Positions 1-6,377 are shown, numbered from the stretch's first letter. The stretch: 11,110 nt of DNA from an uncultured Eubacteriales bacterium (GCA_902497185.1 CABVEG010000034.1:1-11110), one strand, 5' to 3'. The notes: a model not told the origin generated them from the sequence alone. Translations and numbers: made by a program.

Positions 1-42
1 TAGTATACTACCTTTCTGACGAAAATAAAATATGTTTTAAAT

Positions 43-1227
43 TTATTTGTAATATCCACTAATGTGAATTTTAGAATTTGATAGTCCACTAAAACGAGAT
101 GAATAATATCCAGAATATGATACAGTATGAGTTGTTACCCAAGGATCTCCTCCCTGTTTATAAACAACTATTGAATGATAGTAGTCATCATTTGAACCTA
201 ATTGAATTATATCACCTGAATCTAAAGCAGCAAAAGTTGAAGAAATACTTCCACTCGGACCTTTTGTTTTGTTATTAAGCAAAAATGTTCTAAGTTGATT
301 TACGCCAGTCCATGAAGAACTTCGATTTGAAGAGTTTTTATAGTACCAATAACTTGAACCAGTTATTCCTGAACTAGAAGATATATATTGTGGGGCACTA
401 CTTGCATTTAAAACTTGTGAAGCATAGTTTGTACAATCTCCACCATCGTTAGTGAAATTTGCGTAATTAGGGTTAAATGTATTAAAGTATTTATCTTGGT
501 ATTTACGCATATTTGCTCTGTCATTAGAGCTAAAAGATACAAAGGTAGACATTGGACTAACTTCTAGGGTTTGTTCTTTCTCTATTGATACTACATTTTC
601 ATTTTTCATTTCTTCAACAAAATCAGCTATATTATTTTCAATACCTTTTAAGTTATATGGCTTGTTAATATTTACAGCTTCACTTGATAATGCATTTTCT
701 GAAACAAGTTGATATTCTGCATTTAAATTTTCTGCATTATTAAACATTTCGGCAGGTATTAAACTTCCTGCGGATAAATCATTTGTCATTGCAGCGACTA
801 CAGTTCCTTTAACCTTATCTATATAAATTTTATAGTTTGGAGTTAAATTCGCTTCAATGTCACCATCAATATATGTATAGTGAATTTTTAATAAAACTTG
901 TACTAAGGAATCATCGGTATTATTTAGTTTGCAATCTATAATATCCTTAGAAATAAGTGTTAATTCTCTTCCTAATAAATTTTGTTTAAATGTATTCATT
1001 TCTCTTTTATCAGAAATAAAGTTTATAAGATTTATAGCATTTTGATCAATAAATTCATCACAGTATTCTTCGGGATCTGCAAAATCAGAAAAAGAGGTAG
1101 TTGCAAATTTAATTGCTAATTCTTCAATCTCGGTAGAAGAAAGAACATCTTGTGATTGTGCATTTATTGGAATAGTGGCAACAAATGATAGTGCAAAAAC
1201 TAATATTAAAGATAATAATTTTTTCAT
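43..1227 (-). CDS. Secreted amidase-domain (Amidase_6-like) cysteine hydrolase
   Basis: A 394-residue exported protein. Residues 1-23 form a signal peptide (MKK, hydrophobic core, likely cleavage after the Ala of PINA). Residues 24 to about 235 are a region I cannot assign. The C-terminal 160 residues look like the putative amidase domain Amidase_6. They include NPNYANFTNDGGDCTNYASQ with the probable nucleophile Cys265, and GDIIQLGSNDDYYHSIVVY with probable catalytic His351. Such domains have an NlpC/P60- or CHAP-like thiol hydrolase fold and are thought to cut peptide or amide bonds, often in the cell wall; the substrate here is unknown. The ATG is fixed by AGGAGG at 1234-1239, six bases upstream. 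The gene is the last of a minus-strand series that includes an ECF sigma pair, so a wall or envelope role is plausible but inferred. I see no terminator in bases 1-42. Confidence 0.8.
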   Translation of the reverse strand: MKKLLSLILVFALSFVATIPINAQSQDVLSSTEIEELAIKFATTSFSDFADPEEYCDEFIDQNAINLINFISDKREMNTFKQNLLGRELTLISKDIIDCKLNNTDDSLVQVLLKIHYTYIDGDIEANLTPNYKIYIDKVKGTVVAAMTNDLSAGSLIPAEMFNNAENLNAEYQLVSENALSSEAVNINKPYNLKGIENNIADFVEEMKNENVVSIEKEQTLEVSPMSTFVSFSSNDRANMRKYQDKYFNTFNPNYANFTNDGGDCTNYASQVLNASSAPQYISSSSGITGSSYWYYKNSSNRSSSWTGVNQLRTFLLNNKTKGPSGSISSTFAALDSGDIIQLGSNDDYYHSIVVYKQGGDPWVTTHTVSYSGYYSSRFSGLSNSKIHISGYYK

Positions 1228-1259
1228 AGTATTCCTCCTAGTATAATAATTTTATTTGT

Positions 1260-1328
1260 TCATTTATTTTTTGCTGTTGTAAACTCATCACAACAGCAAC
1301 CTAAAATTGGCGGACTCATCTCTTCCAT
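1260..1328 (-). CDS. Possible 22-residue Cys-Cys-Cys micropeptide
   Basis: A short reading frame fills most of the gap between the 141-residue secreted protein and the amidase gene. It begins MEEMSPPILG, continues with CCCDEF and ends TTAKNK. The ATG at 1326-1328 follows AAAGGTTGGTGA, whose GGTGA lies six bases upstream. That is a weak but possible ribosome binding site just after the preceding stop codon. There is an in-frame stop three codons upstream, so the frame cannot be longer. There is no signal peptide. Three adjacent cysteines after a Pro-Pro-Ile-Leu-Gly stretch could suit metal binding or a modified peptide, but nothing next to it looks like a modifying enzyme. The same bases also form a 10-bp hairpin, so the apparent coding could be accidental. 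I do not recognise it. Confidence 0.3.
   Translation of the reverse strand: MEEMSPPILGCCCDEFTTAKNK
1271..1299 (-). other. 10-bp perfect hairpin between two exported-protein genes
   Basis: The arms TTGCTGTTGT (1271-1280) and ACAACAGCAA (1290-1299) pair perfectly around a nine-base loop. In the minus-strand transcript the stem is followed by A residues rather than U residues. It is therefore not an intrinsic terminator for the upstream genes. It lies about 30 bases before the amidase ribosome binding site and inside the possible micropeptide frame. A role in mRNA processing or stability between the two flanking genes is possible but inferred. Confidence 0.5.
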
Positions 1329-1344
1329 AATAAGTCACCAACCT

Positions 1345-1770
1345 TTAATATCTTACAGTTGAGCTATACTTAACTGTACTTTCAACTACACTTCCACTGC
1401 TGTTTAATGCATTGTGAGTAGTTTTAAGTCTGTAGGAATAGCCTTTTGAAACAGAGTAAGTTTCATCTATGGTTGCTGACGAACTTGTTGATGTTTTTTC
1501 CCAAGATTTAATGGTCGTCCAAGTTGTGCCTTTTCTTTGAAGTTCTACTTTTACTTTTGCGCTATAGCCGGACTGGGTTTTAGTATATCCATAACAAGCA
1601 GCTTTGCCAGACGAGATGGTTAAGTTATAATTTAGATAAACTATTGCTATATTTTTTGGTAATATTTCGGTATACTGATTAATATTAGTATCAATATCTG
1701 AAACATTGTACGCAAGTACATTGGTATTAAATAAAGTAACAGTTGCTAAGATTAACACAAATTTTTTCAT
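1345..1770 (-). CDS. Small secreted beta-rich protein, DUF6147-like
   Basis: A 141-residue protein with a signal peptide (MKKFVLILATVTLFNTNVLA, cleavage after residue 20). The mature part from about residue 48 is rich in alternating hydrophobic and Ser/Thr residues: LTISSGKAACYGYTK, VKVELQRKG, TWTTIKSW, then YSVSKGYSYRLKTTH. This is the pattern of a single immunoglobulin-like beta sandwich. It resembles small secreted Clostridia proteins of the DUF6147 type, an assignment from memory of the pattern and not certain. One cysteine remains in the mature part (AACYG). The ATG is set by AGGAGG at 1780-1785 with a nine-base spacer. The gene sits 91 bases after the anti-sigma gene and may have its own promoter in that gap. 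Function is unknown; an envelope-associated or extracellular role follows from the signal peptide. Confidence 0.75.
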   Translation of the reverse strand: MKKFVLILATVTLFNTNVLAYNVSDIDTNINQYTEILPKNIAIVYLNYNLTISSGKAACYGYTKTQSGYSAKVKVELQRKGTTWTTIKSWEKTSTSSSATIDETYSVSKGYSYRLKTTHNALNSSGSVVESTVKYSSTVRY

Positions 1771-1794
1771 AATAAAAATCCTCCTTTTATGGCT

Positions 1795-1837
1795 TTCTAT
1801 ATATTAAAACCTTAAAAAAAGGATTTTGCGACAAAAA
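1795..1837 (-). promoter_or_regulatory. Candidate ECF-type promoter before the secreted-protein gene
   Basis: On the minus strand a GC-containing island, TTTTTGTCGCAAAATCC (plus 1821-1837), stands out in an otherwise A/T-only stretch. About 16-20 bases on is TTTTAATATATAG, ending near 1797, and then the gene's ribosome binding site at 1780-1785. The placement fits a promoter whose start point lies near 1790. There is no good housekeeping -35/-10 pair at 17-bp spacing here. A GTCGCAAAA-like -35 read by the neighbouring ECF sigma factor is my inference. I cannot name a characterised sigma group with this motif. Confidence 0.3.
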
Positions 1838-1866
1838 TTTTTTATTTTTTTGAAAAATTTTTTATT
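1833..1866. repeat. 14-bp AT direct repeat at 20-bp period
   Basis: The plus-strand sequence AAAAATTTTTTATT occurs at 1833-1846 and again, identically, at 1853-1866, so the copies are 20 bp apart or about two helical turns. The second copy overlaps the stop codon of the anti-sigma gene. Each copy is an A-tract joined to a T-tract, a kind of sequence known to bend DNA and to serve as an UP element. Read on the minus strand, the pair lies immediately upstream of the candidate -35 of the secreted-protein gene. Confidence 0.65.
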
Positions 1867-2590
1867 CTAGGTTTTTAGCTATGGTTATAAGGGTTTCTTC
1901 ATCTATATTGCCGTCAATCATATATAGACTATCATTGTTTATCCAACATAATGCTATGACATTGTGTTTAATACTTAAAAAAGCTTTATTTCCGTTTATG
2001 TCAACATATTTTGTTTTGGCATTTTCAGTATCTACACTCCATGATTCAGGTATAATACTTTTGGCAATACTAAAATAATATTCTTTATATTTATATGTTA
2101 TAACGTAATTAGAATCAGTATATTCAATGCTGTCAACTTCAAAATTATCGGGAATATAGTCAACAATAACTTCATATTTAATTTCTTTTTTGTTATTATC
2201 AGAGACATTACCTAAATAATATTCCTCATCATATATTTTATCGTCTGAACGAAATTCAGTGTCTGTTTTATTTATATTCATAAAATAATTCAAGAATTTA
2301 AGTCTGTCAGCACCAACAGAAATAGCAGCTGAAAGTGAAATAACCATAACTATAACAGCAACAAGCAAAATACGTTTATTAATTTTGTGATATTTAATTT
2401 TTTCGGCAGTGTGCTTTTCTAATGAAAGTATTTTATTTATTTTTTTAATATGCTTATCTGAAAACACAATTTCATCATCATTGATACTTGCATCAATTTC
2501 ATCAAACATTTCATTAACTGCATCACTTGCAACAGAATCTATAAGGGCATCAATAGTATTGTCAAAAACTTTTTTGTCTTTTTCATTCAT
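1862..2590 (-). CDS. Anti-sigma factor with DUF4367 domain
   Basis: A 242-residue single-pass membrane protein. Residues 1-70 are charged and cytoplasmic (MNEKDKKVFDNTIDAL onward) and should bind the sigma factor. A transmembrane helix spans about residues 73-92 (ILLVAVIVMVISLSAAISV). The outer part ends in a DUF4367-like domain at about 145-240, with IPDNFEVDSIEY, NGNKAFLSIKH, a Trp-containing strand and a closing ETLITIAKNLE. This layout is known for anti-sigma factors paired with ECF sigma factors in Clostridia. The start is chosen at 2588-2590, not at the upstream in-frame TTG (2642-2644), because AGGAGG lies nine bases before it. The upstream sigma gene ends TAG-T-ATG, one base away, and its last codons contain this ribosome binding site. 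Translation of the pair should therefore be coupled. The ligand or stress sensed is unknown. Confidence 0.85.
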   Translation of the reverse strand: MNEKDKKVFDNTIDALIDSVASDAVNEMFDEIDASINDDEIVFSDKHIKKINKILSLEKHTAEKIKYHKINKRILLVAVIVMVISLSAAISVGADRLKFLNYFMNINKTDTEFRSDDKIYDEEYYLGNVSDNNKKEIKYEVIVDYIPDNFEVDSIEYTDSNYVITYKYKEYYFSIAKSIIPESWSVDTENAKTKYVDINGNKAFLSIKHNVIALCWINNDSLYMIDGNIDEETLITIAKNLE

Positions 2591-2591
2591 A

Positions 2592-3122
2592 CTAATTATC
2601 CTCCTTATCAAGTGCTTTAATAAGCTGTGCCCTTGCCCTTTCAATTCTCTTTTGCACCGCTTTAGGCTTTATGTCAAGAATTTCAGCTATTTCATTTACA
2701 GACAATCCCTGTTCGATATGTAGGAGCAGAGGTATCTGATAAATCGGTTTTAGAGCTTTAATATGTATTTTAAGTCTGTCTATTGTTTCCTTGTCAATTA
2801 TTATACGAGCTATATCGTATTTAGGGTCAACTGTATAGTTATTATCAAGAACAATCGTTTTATTTTTGTTATTGTTGTAAATATCTATAGCTGTATTTTT
2901 TGTGATTATTCCTATAAAATTTCTTGTTTTATTTTTTTCGTTTTCATCTATTTTATCCAGATTATTTATGATTTTTATAAAGGCTTGCTGTACAGCATCC
3001 TCAGCAAAAGCATTGTCCTTTAAAATTGTGTAGGCAACTTTAAACATAAATTTTGAATATTTGTTATAAATTTTTTCCGCAAACATTGTTTCTTCATTTG
3101 TATTAAGGATCAAAAAAAACAT
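2592..3122 (-). CDS. ECF-family RNA polymerase sigma factor
   Basis: A 176-residue group 4 sigma factor with only regions 2 and 4. Region 2 runs from about residue 17 to 85: YNKYSKFMFKVAYTILKD, then AEDAVQQAFIKIINNLDKI and the segment ending ITKNTAIDIYNNNK. Region 4 spans about 115-172 with the helix-turn-helix SVNEIAEILDIKPKAVQKRI, which would contact the -35 element. It should direct RNA polymerase to a small set of promoters when released from the anti-sigma factor encoded next. AAGGAG lies just upstream of the ATG at 3120-3122. Met13 would fit the usual ECF length slightly better but lacks such a site. The gene has a good housekeeping promoter at 3191-3219, so basal expression need not depend on autoregulation. 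Family call is firm; the regulon is unknown. Confidence 0.92.
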   Translation of the reverse strand: MFFLILNTNEETMFAEKIYNKYSKFMFKVAYTILKDNAFAEDAVQQAFIKIINNLDKIDENEKNKTRNFIGIITKNTAIDIYNNNKNKTIVLDNNYTVDPKYDIARIIIDKETIDRLKIHIKALKPIYQIPLLLHIEQGLSVNEIAEILDIKPKAVQKRIERARAQLIKALDKEDN

Positions 3123-3190
3123 ATTAACTCCTTGTTTTAGTTATATGTATAACAATTATGTATTTACAAAATGCATTTACATTCTTATCA

Positions 3191-3219
3191 ATTATACAAT
3201 AAAGAAACAAAAAGTGCAA
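3191..3219 (-). promoter_or_regulatory. Housekeeping (sigma-A) promoter of the ECF sigma operon
   Basis: On the minus strand the -35 TTGCAC (plus 3214-3219) and a perfect -10 TATAAT (plus 3191-3196) are separated by exactly 17 bp. The expected start lies near 3184, leaving a leader of about 60 bases before the sigma ATG. The promoter separates this operon from the upstream DUF6062 pair. No hairpin terminator is visible between them, so read-through is possible. Confidence 0.8.
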
Positions 3220-3246
3220 GTATCCACAGGATTAAAATACTAGATT

Positions 3247-3894
3247 TTACTGATTTAAAAATTCTTTGAAAACTTTTATTGTATTTTCATTATATTCTTT
3301 GGGCATAGGAACAAAACTTAAATAACATTCTCTGTCCTGATAAAGGCTATATTTATTTAAAATAGCAGAATTTTGAAGTTTTATTGCCATAGGCTTAGTC
3401 TGATTAGAATAAGGGTCAAGGGCATATTCTACAAGTCCCATTGCATCGTATTCCTTTATTTCTTCATCAGTGAGATAGTCACTTAAAGGAGCAACATACT
3501 CTGATGAAATAAATACATCAGTATCCTCCTTATCTCCTAGGAGAATATTAAACTGAGAGGCATATATATAGGTATTAAACTTTTCGTTAAGCTGCGCCTC
3601 AATCATAACATCATCACTGTCATTATAAAAGCTCTGAATGTCAACAGTGTATTCCTTGCCATCAAGGTTAAATTTATTATTAAGCTCATTAATCATACTT
3701 TCATTATCTGCTATTGATATAAACTGGTCATACATAGCTATACCGCAGAAAAGGTCAGGGTGCGGCTTAACAAATATCGCATAAATTACGGATATACCAA
3801 CAAAAATAAGAAATATTATCATAAATATTCTAAGCCTGTAATATTCCCATATATGTTCAATTTTCCCTTTTGTATCAAGTTCCTTAAATGTCAT
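3247..3894 (-). CDS. Single-pass membrane protein of unknown function
   Basis: A 215-residue protein. Residues 1-21 are a charged cytoplasmic start with the motif KGKIEHIWEYYRLRI. A single transmembrane helix follows at about 22-41 (RIFMIIFLIFVGISVIYAIF), and the remaining 170 residues should face outward. That outer part is acidic and well ordered by eye, with stretches such as FNILLGDKEDTDVFISSEYVAPLSDYL that recall pieces of extracytoplasmic solute-binding folds; this is only an impression. Proteins with the HxWEYY-type start before one helix recur in Clostridia without known function. GGAGG lies six bases before the ATG, inside the end of the upstream DUF6062 gene. The two are linked TAA-T-ATG, so they are co-transcribed and probably coupled. 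I do not recognise a specific activity. Confidence 0.75.
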   Translation of the reverse strand: MTFKELDTKGKIEHIWEYYRLRIFMIIFLIFVGISVIYAIFVKPHPDLFCGIAMYDQFISIADNESMINELNNKFNLDGKEYTVDIQSFYNDSDDVMIEAQLNEKFNTYIYASQFNILLGDKEDTDVFISSEYVAPLSDYLTDEEIKEYDAMGLVEYALDPYSNQTKPMAIKLQNSAILNKYSLYQDRECYLSFVPMPKEYNENTIKVFKEFLNQ

Positions 3895-3895
3895 A

Positions 3896-4624
3896 TTATT
3901 CCTCCACTTTATATGATGCTACCTTTAATATTGCTCTGGGAAGAGCGTCTTTTGCTGTGCCCCATGGGACATCTTTGTAATTGTGGTCAAACTTATTTGT
4001 AAAATGGTCAACCTCTTTTTCAAGACGTTTCATATTTTCAAGCTGAACAGGCACAACAATATCTATAAATTCATCATAATCTCTGCCGCTAAGCTTTTTT
4101 GACGCCATATCTATAAGCATTCCAAAATGTTCAAGACAAAAGCCTTTAGAGGCTTTTACCTTCTCCTTCATATCGTTATCTTTTTTCCACATATAGAAAA
4201 ATGTATCAAAATATCTGTCAAAGTTTGTCTTAATTCTGTTGCAAATATAACAGGATTCTGATATATTATTAAGATAGGGTGTAACCTTGTTTTCACCTTT
4301 TGAAGTCTTTGAAAACAAGCCTTTCTTCTCACCGGACTTAAGGTCAGCGCAAAGCTTTTCAAGATCATTGTTTATCTTTTGGATATGAGTTTGAAGCATT
4401 AAAGCAACACCAAGTCTGTTTTGCTCCTTATACATCATATCATAATGTTTGCTGCAAAAACCTGTTTTGTTGGTTTCCATACGTATATCGTCCTCCATAT
4501 AGGAAGCACCAAGCATATAGTCAATGGCATCTTTTTCAAGTTTATTATACATATTGCAGAAAGGACATTCTCCCCCTTCTTCAAAGCCTTCATTTACGGG
4601 AATTGTATAAATTTGTTCTTTCAT
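3896..4624 (-). CDS. DUF6062 protein with tandem CxxC/CxxH motifs
   Basis: A 242-residue soluble protein opening MKEQIYTIPVNEGFEEGGEC, a pattern I recognise as DUF6062, a Clostridia family of unknown function. Two cysteine modules repeat: C20-P-F-C23 with C57-S-K-H60, and C125-Y-I-C128 with C163-L-E-H166. The distance between the halves is nearly identical (34 and 35 residues), so the protein looks like an internal duplication binding two metal ions, probably zinc. No membrane segment or signal peptide is present, so it should be cytoplasmic. The start is placed at the ATG 4622-4624, because AGAGGTG lies about six bases upstream of it. The GTG at 4631-4633 overlaps that site. The gene leads a two-gene unit with a membrane protein and is divergent from the DNA glycosylase gene. 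Confidence 0.85.
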   Translation of the reverse strand: MKEQIYTIPVNEGFEEGGECPFCNMYNKLEKDAIDYMLGASYMEDDIRMETNKTGFCSKHYDMMYKEQNRLGVALMLQTHIQKINNDLEKLCADLKSGEKKGLFSKTSKGENKVTPYLNNISESCYICNRIKTNFDRYFDTFFYMWKKDNDMKEKVKASKGFCLEHFGMLIDMASKKLSGRDYDEFIDIVVPVQLENMKRLEKEVDHFTNKFDHNYKDVPWGTAKDALPRAILKVASYKVEE

Positions 4625-4644
4625 TTTTATCACCTCTTATTGAG

Positions 4645-4673
4645 ATTATACCATTAATGAAAGAAAATTGAAA
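4645..4673 (-). promoter_or_regulatory. Probable promoter of the DUF6062 pair
   Basis: A perfect minus-strand -10 TATAAT lies at plus 4645-4650 in the 59-base gap between divergent genes. At 17-bp spacing the -35 would be TTTCAA (4668-4673), only three of six matches. The expected start gives a leader of about 14 bases that still contains the AGAGGTG ribosome binding site. The -10 is strong and the -35 weak, so activator help or a lower level is possible. I could not pick a convincing plus-strand promoter for the glycosylase gene in the same gap. Confidence 0.5.
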
Positions 4674-4683
4674 GGAAAATAGT

Positions 4684-5562
4684 ATGAAATACACAGAATT
4701 TAATAATACATTAATAATTGAAGATGTAACCTCTTTTAATATTGAAGAAATACTGGAATGTGGACAGTGTTTCAGATTTGAGAAAACGGGTGAGTTGGAA
4801 TATAAAATCGTAGCCTGCGGTAAAGTGCTGAATATTAAACAAAAAGAAAATAAAGTTGAATTTTATCCTTGTACAACATATGATTATGAAAATATATGGA
4901 AAAATTATTTTGATATGGATACCGATTATGAAAAAATCAAATATGAGGTTTCAAAAAATGATGATATAATGAAAAAAGCAGTGGAATATGCCGGAGGTAT
5001 AAGACTTTTAAATCAGGAGCCTTATGAATGCCTTTTGAGTTTTATAATTTCACAGAATAACAATATTCCAAGAATTAAAGGTATTATAAGCAGAATGTCT
5101 GAAAAATATGGTAAAAGCTGTGATGGAGAATATTTGTTTCCAACCCTTGAGGAGCTTAATACAGCAAGTGAAGAGGATTTGTTTGAGCTTAGAATGGGTT
5201 TCAGAGCAAAGTACATAAGAGATTGTCTTGACAAGCTTAAATCTGGAGAAGTAAACTTAAATATAATAAATGAACTTACTACATCTGAACTTCTTGAAAT
5301 GCTTTTAAAAATAAAGGGCGTAGGGCAGAAGGTAGCAGATTGTACAATGCTTTTTTCAATGGGCAGGAGAGAAGTTTTTCCTACTGACGTATGGGTTAAA
5401 AGAGTGATGGAGCATTTGTATTTTAATGGTCAGGAAACCAACATAAAAGATATTCATATATTTGCAAAAGATAAATGGGGCGATCTTGCAGGCTATGCAC
5501 AGCAATATTTATTTTATTACGCAAGAAGCCTTAAAATAGGAACGGAGAAGAGGAAGAAATAA
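4684..5562 (+). CDS. 8-oxoguanine DNA glycosylase/AP lyase, OGG1 type
   Basis: A 292-residue base-excision repair enzyme of the HhH-GPD superfamily. It should remove 8-oxoguanine paired with cytosine and nick the abasic site. The N-terminal OGG_N domain carries GQCFRF (27-32), matching GQSFRW of human OGG1. The catalytic half has SQNNNIPRI (123-131), like the asparagine-rich base-contact segment of OGG1, then GFRAKYI (172-178). The hairpin KIKGVGQKVADC (209-220) holds the Schiff-base lysine K216, and FPTDVWVKR (232-240) holds the catalytic aspartate D235. All key residues are present and length is normal for the bacterial branch. AAAGGA at 4671-4676, seven bases upstream, supports the ATG. 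The last base of its TAA is the A of the next gene's ATG, so DUF554 translation should be coupled. Annotation pipelines may label it DNA-3-methyladenine glycosylase, which the motifs argue against. Confidence 0.9.
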   Translation: MKYTEFNNTLIIEDVTSFNIEEILECGQCFRFEKTGELEYKIVACGKVLNIKQKENKVEFYPCTTYDYENIWKNYFDMDTDYEKIKYEVSKNDDIMKKAVEYAGGIRLLNQEPYECLLSFIISQNNNIPRIKGIISRMSEKYGKSCDGEYLFPTLEELNTASEEDLFELRMGFRAKYIRDCLDKLKSGEVNLNIINELTTSELLEMLLKIKGVGQKVADCTMLFSMGRREVFPTDVWVKRVMEHLYFNGQETNIKDIHIFAKDKWGDLAGYAQQYLFYYARSLKIGTEKRKK

Positions 5563-6263
5563 TGTTTGGAACAATAGTAAACGTAGTGGCAATAGTATTG
5601 GGAACAATTGCAGGGTTAATAATAAAGGGAGGATTTAATAAAAGATTGCAGGAAATAACTACCCAGGCAACAGGACTTGCTGTTTTATTTGTAGGTGCAT
5701 CAAGCGCCTTTACCAGAATGCTGAACGAGCCCTGTAATTCCGTGCTCTTTGTAATAAGTCTTGTTATTGGCGGTCTTGTAGGAACAATAATTGATATTGA
5801 AAGTAAAATGAAGAATGTAGGTGACTGGATAGAAAGTAAGTGTAAGGGCGGCGAAGGCTCTGTATCAAAGTCTTTTGTTGCCGCAAGTATTTTATATTGT
5901 ACCGGTACAATGGCTATCATTGGTTCAATTGACAGTGGTATATATCATAATTATACTATTCTTTTTACAAAAAGCGTGCTTGATGGTGTTTATGCCATAA
6001 TTTTTGCTTCAACAATGGGATTTGGTGTTATTTTCTCAGCTGTTTCAGTATTTTTGTATCAGGGTGCAATTACTCTGCTTGCAGGCTTTGTTGAACCCTA
6101 TCTGACAGGTGATATTATGAGAGAAATATCTCTTGTAGGTGGCATTTTAATTACAGGTCTTGGTATAGATATGCTTGGTATGAGAAAAATAAATGTGGCT
6201 AATCTTCTGCCCGCTGTTGTTGTGCCCGTGATTTATTATGCTGCTGTTTATTTAATTAGATAA
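5562..6263 (+). CDS. DUF554 multi-pass membrane protein
   Basis: A 233-residue integral membrane protein of the DUF554 (YdfK-like) family. It opens MFGTIVNVVAIVLGTIAGL, typical of the family. It carries GGLVGTIIDIESKMKNVGDW at 70-89 before a short cytosolic loop, and the conserved segment CTGTMAIIGSIDSG at 113-126. About six hydrophobic segments are visible, at roughly 3-21, 38-52, 60-77, 107-124, 138-175 (one or two) and 190-231 (one or two). A transport role has been suspected for this family, but no substrate is established that I can cite. The gene shares one base with the glycosylase stop codon (TAATG). Its ribosome binding site is only the purine run AGAAGAGGAAG in the end of that gene, so expression probably depends on coupling. 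No functional link to DNA repair is evident. Confidence 0.88.
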   Translation: MFGTIVNVVAIVLGTIAGLIIKGGFNKRLQEITTQATGLAVLFVGASSAFTRMLNEPCNSVLFVISLVIGGLVGTIIDIESKMKNVGDWIESKCKGGEGSVSKSFVAASILYCTGTMAIIGSIDSGIYHNYTILFTKSVLDGVYAIIFASTMGFGVIFSAVSVFLYQGAITLLAGFVEPYLTGDIMREISLVGGILITGLGIDMLGMRKINVANLLPAVVVPVIYYAAVYLIR

Positions 6264-6278
6264 ATGAATTATCAGGAA

Positions 6279-6316
6279 GGTATTTGCTTATTGTCATCAG
6301 CATCAACCAATTTTTT
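6279..6316 (+). terminator. Weak terminator candidate after DUF554
   Basis: GGT (6279-6281) and TGCT (6285-6288) can pair with ACC (6306-6308) and AGCA (6299-6302) across a mismatched internal loop. Six T residues follow at 6311-6316. The stem is short and interrupted, so this is a poor terminator, but it is the only candidate between DUF554 and the aldolase promoter. The rest of 6264-6377 shows nothing else I can support. Confidence 0.25.
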
Positions 6317-6377
6317 AATTACTTAGATATTATCACAGATAAATCATAAAAAATCCTTTCAAAAAATTCCTTGTATA

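Noticed and set aside
1240..1260. TATACT as a -10 for a separate amidase promoter
   Set aside because: It touches the AGGAGG site, so a transcript starting there would lack the ribosome binding site; no -35 is found.
2591..2644. Upstream TTG start adding 18 residues to the anti-sigma protein
   Set aside because: It lies inside the sigma gene and has no site comparable with the AGGAGG before the ATG at 2588-2590.
1881..2723. Plus-strand open frames of 65 and 104 codons opposite the anti-sigma and sigma genes
   Set aside because: They lie antisense to well-supported genes, lack ribosome binding sites and match no family.
3224..3246. Terminator between the membrane-protein gene and the sigma promoter
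   Set aside because: Only a 4-bp ATCC/GGAT stem is available and no T tract follows directly.
5531..5920. Minus-strand 129-codon frame opposite DUF554
   Set aside because: Mirror frame of a hydrophobic coding region; DUF554 has clear family motifs on the plus strand.
6264..6326. 20-codon frame starting directly after the DUF554 stop (TAA-ATG)
   Set aside because: No ribosome binding site and no recognisable composition; overlaps the weak terminator candidate.
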